Shown one piece after another: positions 11,801 through 22,205 of a stretch of 64,000 nt of DNA (the first letter of the stretch is position 1; every line of letters starts with the position of its first letter). The DNA is from Ophiostoma sp. CBS 140.51 (taxonomy: Eukaryota; Ascomycota; Sordariomycetes; Ophiostomatales; Ophiostomataceae): positions 1 through 64,000 of the forward strand of contig JANSLP010000083.1 in the NCBI GenBank assembly GCA_029298735.1. The letters are read 5' to 3'. Both the position numbers and the translations under genes were made by a program. The notes beneath the pieces were generated by a model, which was not told the DNA's origin, searched no databases, and worked only from the letters and a program-made list of their open reading frames with translations.

Positions 11801-14800
11801 CCCATTTGGCCCAGGTCGCTTCCTTCCACCACACATCGTGATGCACTGCAGACTAGCGTCATGCAGCCAATGTGTGTCAGGAGCACCGAGGAGGTGTATT
11901 TTTACCTACAACTGCTGTGTAGATTTGCCTGCCAGAAGGTGCCGACCTCTTTCTGGACGACTCCCGACTTCTCGTGTTCGGTGTGTCCAGGTATCCAGCA
12001 TGTTCCGCGGAATATTTCTGGTGTTTACTGACCAGGGGAAGGAGTGCCGGGTGGCGCGTCGCTCTTTCCAAAAGCTTCGAGGGGAAGCTGCTAGCGAAAT
12101 TGAACTGTAAAAACAAAACAGAAGGTGCACATCGCCGAAATACACCAAGGATGGACAGGCCTTGCAATGTAGCTCAAATAGTAAGATACAAAGAAACAAA
12201 AGTAAACAGTCGGCACGTTGGCTGACTTTACCTCATCTCGTATGACAGCCAAAGGTCTCTTGTCACCCCGCATTATTGAGAAGATATCCCACGCCGTAGA
12301 TCATTGCTCATCCATTGTGACGACTCAACTCGACTGTTACGCAAACTTTCAGGAACAAGGTCCCGCGTGGCGAAAACAATAAACAACAAGATTGTGAGCA
12401 CAGCGTCCAGATTCAGGGCGGCGACCACTTGGGGGCTCCTCCGGGACATTTGCGGAGCACAACCGGCGCCTGATTGTTTGCGATCGCGTTTGTTTGGCCG
12501 ACCCCTTGGCCAGCGGCCAACGACTGTGCGGTACATGAACCTTACTGGGCGTACCTTTTACTACGATCTTGTCCCTTCATAGTCATTTTGTCCTCTTCAT
12601 GTTTGTCTTCCTGGCCATGTATGCCGTCTTGCGTTTCCTTCTTTCATGACGTTGCGCGTAGCTGTGAGTTTGTACACAGTACTGTCGCGAGACGGCGCCT
12701 CAAAAGATACAGAGGTTGAAAGGTACTTACACCCTTGCCTGTCGCAGCATAGAATGCGCCCATCCCTCCCTCCCAAAAACAACCACTGCAAAACTGCACA
12801 CTAGTGGGGCTGAAATCGCTCGGCAAGTGTGGGGAAGGACCACCCTCACAAGTTCAAGGAAAACGAGGCCTGAACAAGAAAGAACGAGGACCACCGAAGA
12901 TCAGAGAACGGGCGAAGAGACAGACACAGAGAGAGAAAAAGCAAGACCAGACGAGGCAAGGGAGACGACCCAGAAAACAGAAAGGGCGAACTGCATAGCG
13001 CCGCGCCCCAGACCCAGGCCAAGGAAGGGGTCCACAACCTCACTTCTGAGTACAGCCTAAACAATTTCCACCAAACAGAGTGCTTGCTTTGTGCCTTCTT
13101 TTCAAGTCTTTTCAAGTCATTTCTGCCTCTTCTGTTTCGCTCTGACGCAAGTCGAGGCAGTCTCTGCGCATCATTCCGAGGTCATGGGCCATGTCGTCGT
13201 CGTTTCGTTATTTCGCGACTTCGTTCTTCGTTATTTCCCCCCACTCATCCAAGTCACTGTGGAATTCTCCCGTCACTTCCTGGATTCAATACCGGCAGGT
13301 CGCCCTTTCCCGTCTCAGCGGTGTCTCCGTTGCAGTGCTACTGACGACGCACACCCACGGCACTTTCTACCTTTGTCTGTTGCGTCGTGAGTTGCACTTT
13401 CCTGTCTTGGGGCGTGTCCATAGGCAAATGGTCTTGGGAATGGGAAACAATCTCACACTGCATTCACTGCCGTCCTGGCCATCCCGCACGCCTGCCCCTT
13501 CAGGCGTCTGGACTGCCGTCACTCCCACCCTACGCTTCGGGTAACCAAGTTGTTAGCCTCTGTCACATTTTGGACAACTGTCGCGAGTGACGAAAGTGAT
13601 GGCAGTGACAAGGGAAAACAACGCGTGCCTGGCAAGATGCTTGAGGGCGAACGAGACAGTTTCTTTTGTCCTGACCGAGTGAAAGCCCCAAGACACAAGA
13701 CATGCAGCCCGGCAAGGAAGGGGGTGTAGGGTGTAGCGGCCGGTGACAAGGCAGGATTCTAGCTACCCGCCGTTGCGTTCCATCCGTTGTTTTATGCGTG
13801 CAGCTTCGTATGTTGAGCTGGTCCGGCCTGGCCCAGTGCTGCGTTCGGATGTCAGTCTGAGATCGGCTCCTCGCAAGCAAGACCCCCTGTGGAAAAGATC
13901 AGGTCCGAGGTCAGATACCAAGTACGAGGACTCACTGGTCCCCCAACATAGTCGGCCATCCCAACGCTCCTTCCCTCTTCTGAAAAAATGTACGATGCCC
14001 GGTGTACAACGAAAGTGCCTGTCCGTGACCCCCATTCGCTCTTTCCAGTTTCTCTAGTTTGACTGGCGTGGGCCACTGTTTTGATGTCCGGTGCTCTTTT
14101 AGCGACCTGGGAGGCCCCGGTCGAGCTGTTGTAGTTTTTTGCTCGTTCACTTTCATTAGCTGCTAAATTTGTCGTCGTCAATGAACAGAAAAGTCGACGA
14201 AACTACGGAGTATTCTTTTTTCTTGGTACCAAAATATTGGGGGTGGCCAAACAGTATTGTTAGTTTGGGCGCTCGCTGGAGTTGCCGACAGCGCCATCGG
14301 ACACGGGAAGGAGGCAACTTTTGCGTAACCTTGTAGTGAGTGGCCCCCCTTCTCTCTCCTTTCTACGGAGTAATAGAAATACAAGTGGCTCTCGTTTTTT
14401 CTTTTTTTTGGTGGTGCTCTTTGTATTTTGTATTTTTGAGTTTCCTCTTGCTTCTTTAAATAAGTCATCGGTTCTTTCCCCTTTTGTCGTCATCCTGACT
14501 TCCTTCCATTTCTTCCCCTTCCTTCCTCTCTCGTAACCTTCTTGACCACGCACCACATCACCCCCTCTTCCTTCCTTGCTTCTTTTCTGCCTCCCCTTCT
14601 TTCCTATTTCGACTCATTTTACACGCATAATATAAGACGACCTTCTCCTCTCCTCCTTTTTCCCGCCTCCTCGTCCTTCACCTTGTCACATCGTTCACTC
14701 TACTCGTCAACGGCAACTCTTCTTTCGCCCGACCACCTATTCACTTGCTTCCTACAATCACCTTTACCTCTTCACTTACACGAGCATCCTTCCTATTTGT

Positions 14801-15055
14801 CGGCGGCCTATAAATATGCCTACGGCCCCATTATAACATCTACCGAACCGGCGAGACGACCAGCAGTTGCGACAAAACAAACAAAACAAAAACAACCATT
14901 TAACGAATTTACGCTGCATTTTCGGATTGGAAAAACGGAATACACAAAACAGATATTTGGATAGAAAACCCGGGATCAACACCACAGCACACACCATAAC
15001 TACGAAAACGAGACACACGACCTCTTCTCAACCGACCAACTCGACTACCTCCATC
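8850..15055. other. 6.2-kb stretch with no recognisable gene
   Basis: No open frame here has recognisable domains or a convincing exon structure. The left part holds the QTRT2 upstream region, including CCAAT boxes. From about 14,340 to 15,055 the plus strand is pyrimidine-rich, consistent with the promoter and long leader of gluconokinase. The middle (9,100-14,300) has scattered purine/pyrimidine tracts and three of the four TACGGAGTA/TACTCCGTA 9-mers of the window (11528, 14204, 14364). Non-coding RNA genes or unannotated orphans cannot be excluded without transcript data. Confidence 0.6.
9016..9062. promoter_or_regulatory. Cluster of CCAAT boxes upstream of QTRT2
   Basis: Three CCAAT cores fall within 47 bp: one on the minus strand (ATTGG near 9019) and two on the plus strand (near 9043 and in AGCCAATCA at 9054-9062). 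They lie about 170-215 bp upstream of the QTRT2 start. CCAAT is the core bound by the fungal HAP/CBC complex; binding here is inferred. Confidence 0.4.
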
Positions 15056-15775
15056 ATGCTCTCCTCTTACAACTCTCCCGTGGCCGTTGGCCCAACCTCT
15101 CCCAAGCTGGCAGCCAACAGTGCACCTGCTCCCACTACGGCCTCCGTCTTGTCCAATGGCGTCAATGGCGTCAACGGCATCAACGGCGTCAACGGCGTCA
15201 CTGCTACGGCGAAACACAACAACGACGGCAGCAACTGTCACATCTGGCTGGTTACTGGCCCTGCTGGATGCGGCAAGAGCACCGTCGCCCTGCACCTCGC
15301 CAACAGCCTCAACCTGCCCTACGTCGAGGGCGACGAGTTCCACCCGGCCGCCAACATTGAAAAGATGCGCAACGGTATCCCGCTCACGGACGCTGACCGC
15401 TGGGACTGGCTGACGGCGCTCCGCGAAGAATCCATGCGCCAGATTGCGTCCGGTCGCCACGAGGTCGTCATGACGTGCTCCGCCCTCAAGCGCAAGTACC
15501 GCGACGTCATCCGCGTTGCGCCCTATTTCAACACGGGCGTCAGCCTGCACTTTATCTACCTGTCGGCCGACCCCGAGGTCTTGCACGCGCGCGTGGCGGG
15601 ACGCAAGGACCACTACATGGGCCCCGGCATGGTGCAGAGCCAGCTAGATATTCTGGAGCCGCCGCAGGCCGACGAAACGGATGTCATTTGCTTTGACGTG
15701 GACCGCCCGCAGGACGACGTCAAGGCGGCTGTGCTGCAAAAGGTCACGAGCATCATCCGCGAGGAGGAGGCTTAA
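15056..15775 (+). CDS. Gluconokinase (thermoresistant GntK type)
   Basis: The enzyme phosphorylates D-gluconate to 6-phosphogluconate, feeding the pentose phosphate pathway. It is a single exon of 239 residues. Seen: Walker A GPAGCGKST at about residues 68-76, then LANSLNLPYVEGDEFHPAANIEKMRNGIPLTDADR, the gluconate-binding signature, and CSALKRKYRDVIR. Also present are FIYLSADPEVLHARVAGRKDHYMGPGMVQSQLDILEPP, the lid region, and a C-terminal DVDRPQDDV. All are diagnostic of this kinase family. The N-terminal 60 residues are a low-complexity extension with five NG[VI] units, absent from bacterial GntK. The start at 15056 is the first ATG of the frame; open sequence upstream begins only at a TTG. 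Confidence 0.94.
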   Translation: MLSSYNSPVAVGPTSPKLAANSAPAPTTASVLSNGVNGVNGINGVNGVTATAKHNNDGSNCHIWLVTGPAGCGKSTVALHLANSLNLPYVEGDEFHPAANIEKMRNGIPLTDADRWDWLTALREESMRQIASGRHEVVMTCSALKRKYRDVIRVAPYFNTGVSLHFIYLSADPEVLHARVAGRKDHYMGPGMVQSQLDILEPPQADETDVICFDVDRPQDDVKAAVLQKVTSIIREEEA

Positions 15776-16442
15776 TTTTTTTTACGAGTGCTCTCTCTCC
15801 TTGTTTGATTTTGTTCAAGCTCTGTTTTTTGCGCAGTTTATTTTTTGCTATTTTTTGAAAGCGGGATATCCACTTGCTGTTCGTTGTCGTTGGTCTTCTT
15901 CTTTCTTTTCTGGTCCATCTTACACGCTTGGACTTTTATTTACTTTTCCCATTTCTCGTTATTTTTCGAAACATGCATTGCTAGGAGGACAGGAAAATGG
16001 CAGACAGATACGGCGTTTATTTTTATTTTTGAATTTCCTATCTTCAATTTTCAATTTTCTTGTCTACACATATTTCATGAGGTTCACTACACATTGTTTC
16101 GTTGCGATAGTTGTTCTCATTGTCAGGATACTGCAACGGCCTTTCATGAATACAAACACGATAATTGCCCAACTCAGAGCCCAAATCATGTGAATATCAT
16201 TAATCGAATAGACTATACTTTCCGAAAGATGCTTATCTTTTATGGTAACACGCTCAAATTTGTTTGATACTATGCGTTGTAGATACATATGCGGTACTCC
16301 GTAACACGTTGGGCGCTGAGACGCTCTATGGTCGCGTCCGGCCTTTCTCTGAATATTAACAATGCTGTCCTCCTCTATGCTCTTATTTTCTCTCTTTCTC
16401 TCTCTCTCGCAGCCTTCTTCGCTTATTGTTGCCCCCCCTCCT
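15776..16442. other. Convergent 3' region, no gene seen
   Basis: This is T-rich DNA between the stop codons of gluconokinase and the E2 gene, presumably both 3' UTRs and terminators. It contains TACTCCGTA at 16295-16303 and a CT microsatellite near 16390-16410. Confidence 0.6.
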
Positions 16443-18142
16443 CTATCTCAGCTGCACAATCATCGAGTCGGGCTGCTCCACCATCTCCCGCACCACCTCG
16501 GCGGCTCGTGCCATCGTGGCGCCGTCCACCACCCGGTGGTCCGCCGAGAAACTAAAGTGGCACACGTGCCGCTTGATGATCCGCTGGCTCGTGCTGTCGT
16601 CGGCGTCGTCAGCAAACGCAGGGACTGTCCGCACTTTACCAATGCCCATAATAGCCACCTCGCGTTCAACAATTACGGGGCTTAGGTACGTGCCGCCCAC
16701 ATTGCCAATGTTGGACACGGTAATGGTGCCGCCCTGCAGGTCGGCGGGAACCAGCTTGCCAATCTTGGCCAGACCCTGAAGACGCACCAGCTCACTGGCA
16801 ATGGACAGCACGCTGCGGGCGTTGACGTTGCGGATGACGGGTACAATCAGGCCGTTGGGCGTGTCCATGGCGACACCAATGTTGTGCTGGCTGCGATAGA
16901 CAAGGTTGGGCTTGCCGGCGTTGTCGGCGGGGATGTCGACACGAGCGTTAAGGATAGGGTACTGGTACAGCGCCATGGACATGGCCTTGATGATAAAAGG
17001 CATGTACGAGAGCTTGGTCACAACGGGTGCCTCGGCGCCCGTAGACACGGCCACCTTGGCGGCGCGGGCCAGAGACGCATTGACGCGCTGACGCAGGCTG
17101 TAGAGCTGGGTGAAGTCGATCTCGTCGGCGTACAGGAAGTGGGGGATGGCCAACGACCGGGTCATGGCCTTGAACATTTGCAGCTGGGTGCCGCCAATGG
17201 GCACGGTGGACTCTTGTTGTGCGGCATCCTCGGCGTCAATTGTAGCCGCACCGAACGGAGAGTTGGACGGGCGCGAAGCTGCTGGCGACGAAGCACCACC
17301 CTGTGGAGCAGCACCGCCGTTCTTCTGCTCGGCCACATAGCGGTGCAGATCCTCCTTTGTCACGCGGCCATCCTTGCCCGTGCCGTTCACCTGGCTAATG
17401 TCGACATTCAGCTCCTTGCTAAGGTGACGGACAGCCGGTGTAGCCAGCGACGAGCCCGAAAACTTTTGCTTCACTGGTGCAGGGGCGTTCAGAGTCTCCT
17501 GGTGTATCTCGGCGGTCGCTGGTGCCTCGGCCGCCTCGGCCGCCTCGGCCGCAGGCGCCTCTGGTGCAGCAGCTGCTGCTGGGGCAGCCGGTGCCTCTTC
17601 CGATGCACTGCTGGCCGCAACTTCGTCGGGGATATCAATGTCCACAAACGCCTTGCCGACCTTGGCCATCTCGCCCGCCTCGTAGTGCAGTTTCTTGACC
17701 ACGCCAGAAAAGCGGCTCGTTATCTCGACGGACGCCTTGTCACTCTGCACCTCGCACAGCGGCGAGAACTCCTCGACACGCGCGCCGGGCTGGACAAACC
17801 ACTGGATTATCTCGCACTCGACAATGCCTGCGGGAAAGTCAATTGTTAACGTCCGCTCGACTCTCGTCGTTCAATTCAGTCGTTTCGTATTGAGTATGTC
17901 CTACCTTCACCAATGTCGGCCAGAACGACTGGCTTGACGACCTGCATACGGCCTGACGCGTGGAACTGCCGGGACTGGACCAGAGGCCGGGAGGAGGGTG
18001 CTGCTGTCGGTCTCCGCAGCTTAATAGCCGCTGCTGCTGCTGTTCCTGTCGTCGACATGCTGTTTCTGCTTCCACCCTCTGCCATCACCAGTCGCTTCGA
18101 TGCAGGGCGCAGAGCGCCTCGGCAGCCGCGTTGAAGAAACAT
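16443..18142 (-). CDS. Branched-chain 2-oxoacid dehydrogenase E2 (dihydrolipoyl transacylase), mitochondrial
   Basis: This is the E2 core of the branched-chain 2-oxoacid dehydrogenase complex, which transfers acyl groups from E1 to CoA in valine, leucine and isoleucine breakdown. Two exons: 18142-17905 and 17827-16443, with intron 17904-17828 falling inside DIGEG-IVECEI, giving 540 residues. The N-terminus is Arg/Ser-rich without acids (mitochondrial presequence). A lipoyl domain follows with the lipoyl lysine in EVQSDKASVEI (about K110). An Ala/Pro/Glu linker precedes a peripheral-subunit-binding domain (ATPAVRHLSKELNVDISQVNGTGKDGRVTKEDL, about 210-250). The catalytic domain ends with the HRVVDGA active-site motif (about residue 510). 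The branched-chain type rather than pyruvate or oxoglutarate E2 is inferred from the DIGEGIVECEI N-terminal motif and single lipoyl domain. It is divergent from ATP10. Confidence 0.92.
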
Positions 18143-19090
18143 GACTTTTGTGTGTGTATGTGATTGTGTGGGAGGCAGAGGAAAAGGTGGGATTCGGTAA
18201 AGGAGGGTCGTGGCCTCGAAGTAAAGGCAGGCACGGAGTACGGTGTACGAACAACGATTGTTGTGAAGATACGGAATGTGAATACAGGATACAGAAAGGG
18301 AGGAAGGAGGAAGGAGGAGAAGAAAGAAGAAGAAAAGGCAAGAGCTGGCGATTTCCAATTCGGGTTCCCCAATCTCACTTTCGAGTTTATTGTCCTCTTT
18401 CCTTGTCTAGCCCGAGCGGCTTCTCTTTTTCCTGTGTAAAGAAACCGTGTCTCTCCTTCCTCTACGGGCAATGGCAGTCTCATTCCTCCTCCGTAGACCG
18501 AGCTTTTTGGGTGCAATTCGTGTGGCTGGCGACGGCTTATTGTTTTGGGAGTGTGTTCTACCTTCTGGGGGGCAGGCACGCTCCGTCACGCAAATGACGT
18601 TGCGCAACCGAGAAATGCCCTGGGGAATGGGCGCCGTTGATAGCCGCGCTGTTATGGAGACAGCTCGGCTTAGTTTTTAAGCCTTTTACAGCGGGAGGAG
18701 ATCAGTCGTTGCAGTGCAAGATTCGTCTCCGTCAGGGGGGAGTTACCAAAGTCCGGGGCGGGGAAGCACGCCAAATTCTCCACTCTGTCGAGTCGCTCCT
18801 GCCTCTTTCTAGGCTCTCTTTTCCTGTCCCTGTACCTCTTTTCAGGAGACTTGGCAGCTGCCTCGGAACGTGCCACGGAAAAGGCGGTGTCGCTATTTGG
18901 CGTCTGGTTCAACCACTAACCCTGAAGAAGCGGCAGAATTTCTTTTAGACGACGGTTGGCGAGCTTCCGGGGTTATGAGAAAAAAATAGACGCTGATCCG
19001 CCCGGCACTTGACCTCACCTCGGCCAAGCTCCGACCTCCCGACGCGGTACACGATTCCGACCGTGCCCCATCTCCGCTCATACATCTCAA
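18143..19090. promoter_or_regulatory. Shared upstream region of E2 and ATP10
   Basis: These 948 bp lie between two divergent genes for mitochondrial proteins. A purine-rich plus-strand block at 18295-18345 is the pyrimidine-rich leader of the E2 gene on its own strand. No specific site is assigned. Confidence 0.45.
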
Positions 19091-20200
19091 ATGGCTACCC
19101 AACGGATCAGTGTGGCGGCCTTTCCGCGCTGGAAAGCGATTGGCGCACTGTGGACTTCACCTTCTTCAATATCTTCAATCTCCTCGATCTCAACACCAGC
19201 TGTCACGGCATCATGCATTTTGTGCCAATGGCGTTCGTTCAGTGCAACGGCGCACGTCCGGGCCGACACCAAGCCGATGACACATTCGAAACCCAAGGCC
19301 GCTGCGGGTACCCCCGCCATAAAGACTGAGGCTCCAGCAGAAGGTGAAGAAGCTCCGGCCCCTCCGCCAAAGGTCAATGCTTTACCAAATGCTCCTCGCT
19401 CGTACGGCAAACGCACCGACGATTTCACGCCGACACCCCTCCCGAGACCCATTGGTATGCCGGCACCTCCGAACGCCGGCGAGAACAGCGGCATCGATGC
19501 GCGGTCTCTGCAGCAGAAGCGCGACGACTTTGTCAACTACGAGAAGCATCTGGAGCGCCGCAAGGAGCTCAAGAACAAGATTGTCAAACCCTACTTCCGC
19601 GACTGGACCAACCTTCAGTTCCAGGAGGGCAAGACGTTTATTGCGCCCCCGCGCCTCTTCCGCAGCGACGTCTCCCTTTACTTCCCCAACCTCGTGGGCC
19701 AGCCACTGCTATCGGCCGATAAGGCCCGGTCCAACAACACGCAGGTCGACACCACGCCCATTTTCGAGTCGAGCGCTGCCACAGTCGTCGCCTTTTTCAG
19801 CAGCATGTGGGCCGAGAACCAGGTGAAGACGTTTATTTCGCCCGAAGAGAACCCGGAGCTGGCCGAGGTGCTAGCGGCCAACAGCGGCCCCGGAAAAGCG
19901 CAGCTCGTGCAAATCAACTACGAGGACAACTCGGTGCGTGCCTGGCTGGTGCGCCGGTTCCGTGGCTCGCTGCGCAAGCGTGTCGAAGAGCGCAACCGTG
20001 AACGGTACCTGTTGGTGAGACAGGGTGTGAATGACGACATCCGCGAGAACATTGGCCTGCTCAACAGCAAGGTCGGCTACATTTACCTGCTGGACCAGCA
20101 CTGTCGGATCCGGTGGGCCGGCAGTGGTAACAGTCTGCCTGAGGAGCGCCAGAGCCTGGCCAAGGGTGTCCAGCGGCTGCTGGCCGAGGCCAAAGCGTAG
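19091..20200 (+). CDS. ATP10: Mitochondrial ATP synthase assembly factor ATP10
   Basis: ATP10 is an inner-membrane chaperone needed to assemble subunit 6 (Atp6) into the Fo part of ATP synthase. It is a single exon of 369 residues. The first ~60 residues are Ser/Ile/Arg-rich with no early acids (presequence, FSATAHVR near the likely cleavage region), followed by a Pro/Ala-rich linker. The family region begins at KPYFRDWTNLQFQEGKTFIAPP and contains LFRSDVSLYFPNLVG, a SSAATVVAFFSSMWAENQVKTF block, then GYIYLLDQHCRIRWAGSG, the signature C-terminal motif of ATP10. The ATG at 19091 gives the full presequence. It converges on GOS1 with 400 bp between stops. Confidence 0.93.
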   Translation: MATQRISVAAFPRWKAIGALWTSPSSISSISSISTPAVTASCILCQWRSFSATAHVRADTKPMTHSKPKAAAGTPAIKTEAPAEGEEAPAPPPKVNALPNAPRSYGKRTDDFTPTPLPRPIGMPAPPNAGENSGIDARSLQQKRDDFVNYEKHLERRKELKNKIVKPYFRDWTNLQFQEGKTFIAPPRLFRSDVSLYFPNLVGQPLLSADKARSNNTQVDTTPIFESSAATVVAFFSSMWAENQVKTFISPEENPELAEVLAANSGPGKAQLVQINYEDNSVRAWLVRRFRGSLRKRVEERNRERYLLVRQGVNDDIRENIGLLNSKVGYIYLLDQHCRIRWAGSGNSLPEERQSLAKGVQRLLAEAKA

Positions 20201-20600
20201 GTGAGCAGGTCACAATATTGTGCGTGCATACACCAAGCATCTTTGTTAGGCACATTAAAACTCTTCTCTTATTTAAACTTCCCATAAATAATACCCAGCT
20301 TCTGTACCATAGATATAAAAACGGACACCATATTTGTACAAACAATGAAAAAGCAGCAAAACTGTACATAGACATATAAACATTTGAAATTAAAAGACCC
20401 AAGTCTTCTTTGCAAAGCAAAAGACGTAGTGAAGTGCGCCTAACAATGGGGTGTGTTCCGTACAAACGCCGTGCATAAGTCGAAAGGTCAAAGGTGGAAA
20501 AGAAGAAGAAATCGAGCAAAGGAAGACAATTGCAACCGCATGCTAGTTTTGGAGACAGAGAGACACAACAAAGGGGGAATCGTGGGCAGGAAAACAGAGG
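20201..20600. other. Convergent 3' region of ATP10 and GOS1
   Basis: AT-rich 3' flanking sequence with AATAAA-like elements near 20287 and 20371-20390. No gene seen. Confidence 0.6.
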
Positions 20601-21383
20601 TTACAAGAAGAACCAAAAGACAAGGAAGCACATGGCAATAAAGGAGCCCATGATGATGCCATCCCGCCGCTTCTTAGACGAGATGCGGCCAATCAGCGTG
20701 TTGATACCCGGCACCTGGCTCGCCGCCAGCGTGATGCGCCGGTTAATGTTGGTCAGCGTCTCGCGCTGCAAGCCGAAATTCTCATTGACGGCGTACGCCT
20801 GGCTCAGTACGCTGTCCACCATGTCGTGGCTGTTGTCGATGCGGCTGCGCTCGCCCAGCATGTACTCGGCCTCGGCGGCCTCTCCCGTCAAGCCACCCTC
20901 GGCTCCATCTCCGCCCGCGCGGTGTGCGTTGATGTCCTGGCGGACGTGCGCCATCAGATTGACGCGATCGCGGGCATGGTTGAGCTGCACCTTGAGGCGG
21001 CTCATGTCGCGGCGGTGCTCCTCGTACTTTTCGCGCAGCAGTGCCAGGTTGTTTTGTTTCACGGCCGAAGCTGTCAGGTTTGGATCGGAGTCGAGGATGC
21101 GAGTGAGCTTTTGAATAATGTTTTCTCGCTTGCTGAAGAGTTCCTCGAGCTTCTTCTCGGTCTGCTTCTCCTCTTCCGACGGCTTTAGTGGTATCGACGA
21201 TGTTGCCGAGAATTGTGAGTATGTGTGAAGGTTGCTTTCAGTCTGGGTGGCGTGTTAGTTGATATGTTCTCCCGTTTTCAGTTCGATTTATTTCACTCTT
21301 CAAGAAAGACGTACCTGGCTCTCCAGACTCCGTACTTGTTGCCGCAGCTGGGTCCAGCCCGAGTTTCCGCCAGCGGATGCCAT
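20601..21383 (-). CDS. GOS1: Golgi SNAP receptor GOS1 (Qb-SNARE)
   Basis: GOS1 is a Qb-SNARE acting in intra-Golgi and endosome-to-Golgi fusion, pairing with Sed5, Ykt6 and Sft1. Two exons: 21383-21315 and 21242-20601, with intron 21314-21243 (donor GTACGT, acceptor CCAG), giving 236 residues. Seen: N-terminal MASAGGNSGWTQLRQQVRSLESQ-TESNLHTYSQF, typical of the Habc region, and a coiled region (KQTEKKLEELFSKRENIIQKLTRI). The C-terminal SNARE motif (about 165-215) has a central Gln in FGLQRETL. A single tail-anchor helix GSFIAMCFLVFWFFL ends directly at the stop, leaving no lumenal tail. It is divergent from RPL35. Confidence 0.93.
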
Positions 21384-21820
21384 GGCTGTTGATTATCGAA
21401 GGGATATCGTAAAAGTTTGGTAGATGCAAAAGCGCAACGGCTGCTAGCTCAGCGCAACCAACCGTTGTTCGGTTCCTGAGATGCTGTCTGTTGGTGATGA
21501 TCGGCTTCCTCGGCCAAAGCAGGAGCTATGAGGTGTTGGAGCTGTCTTTCGTCGTTTCGTCGATTTATTTCAATCAATGTGAGGCCGGGTATATGCGTAT
21601 GAGTTCGATGTCGTAGATGCGATTGAATGTTGGTGATGCAAAGTGGTGATGTGTACGTGAAAAGGCAGCAAGATTCCAAAAACCAGCCACGGATGCCAAA
21701 GGATGGGAAGGAAGGTGGTGAGGTCACGGTCTCGTTTTATGGGGTCGCTGCCAAGACCGAGCGGCAGGTGGTTTGTCGCATTCGTCTCTGTTGTGGCGCT
21801 AGTGTGGCTGTGTAGAATTG

Positions 21821-21835
21821 CACGTGTTGCACGTG
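21821..21835. promoter_or_regulatory. Paired CACGTG E-boxes
   Basis: CACGTG occurs at 21821-21826 and 21830-21835, start to start 9 bp apart. They lie about 375 bp upstream of the RPL35 start codon. CACGTG is the core of Cbf1-type bHLH sites, which take part in ribosomal protein gene control in some ascomycetes. Use here is inferred. Confidence 0.45.
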
Positions 21836-21902
21836 ATGTACTGCTGACCTAATCTTTCGAGTGACTTTCTGCCGCTTTTGTCCGCCCAGCCTAAAACTGC
21901 CG

Positions 21903-21920
21903 TAGGGCTCGTCGGCCCTA
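21903..21920. promoter_or_regulatory. Inverted TAGGGC/GCCCTA pair (telobox-like)
   Basis: TAGGGC at 21903-21908 faces GCCCTA at 21915-21920, forming an 18-bp inverted repeat with a 6-bp spacer. TAGGG resembles the core of Tbf1 sites, found with Cbf1 sites in ribosomal protein promoters of some non-Saccharomyces yeasts. It lies about 285 bp upstream of the RPL35 start. Confidence 0.4.
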
Positions 21921-22205
21921 GATTTTTTTTGCGCTAAATAATCCCAAATCTCAGCCAAACAGAGTGGGCGCTGCACACTGGTCGCACTCTCTCGCAGAGG
22001 AAAGAGAGGAGAGGGTTTGCTTTGCTAGTGGCCCCCCCCCAAGAAAAAAAGTTTCTCCTAACGCCCTTAATTTTTTTCGCACTGCTTTTTCCCAGTCTCT
22101 TTGAGAACATCCTCGTGTGCACGACGACCAACTCTCTTTTCTCGACAACCCATCACCACAACACACGTCGACAACCACCCCCCACGACGACACATCCTCA
22201 ACAAA

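Larger units (their letters stand above)
21384..22205. promoter_or_regulatory. Shared upstream region of GOS1 and RPL35
   Basis: This is an 822-bp divergent promoter region. The half near RPL35 contains two CACGTG boxes and an inverted TAGGGC pair (listed separately). A pyrimidine-rich leader runs up to the RPL35 start from about 22,060. Confidence 0.55.
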
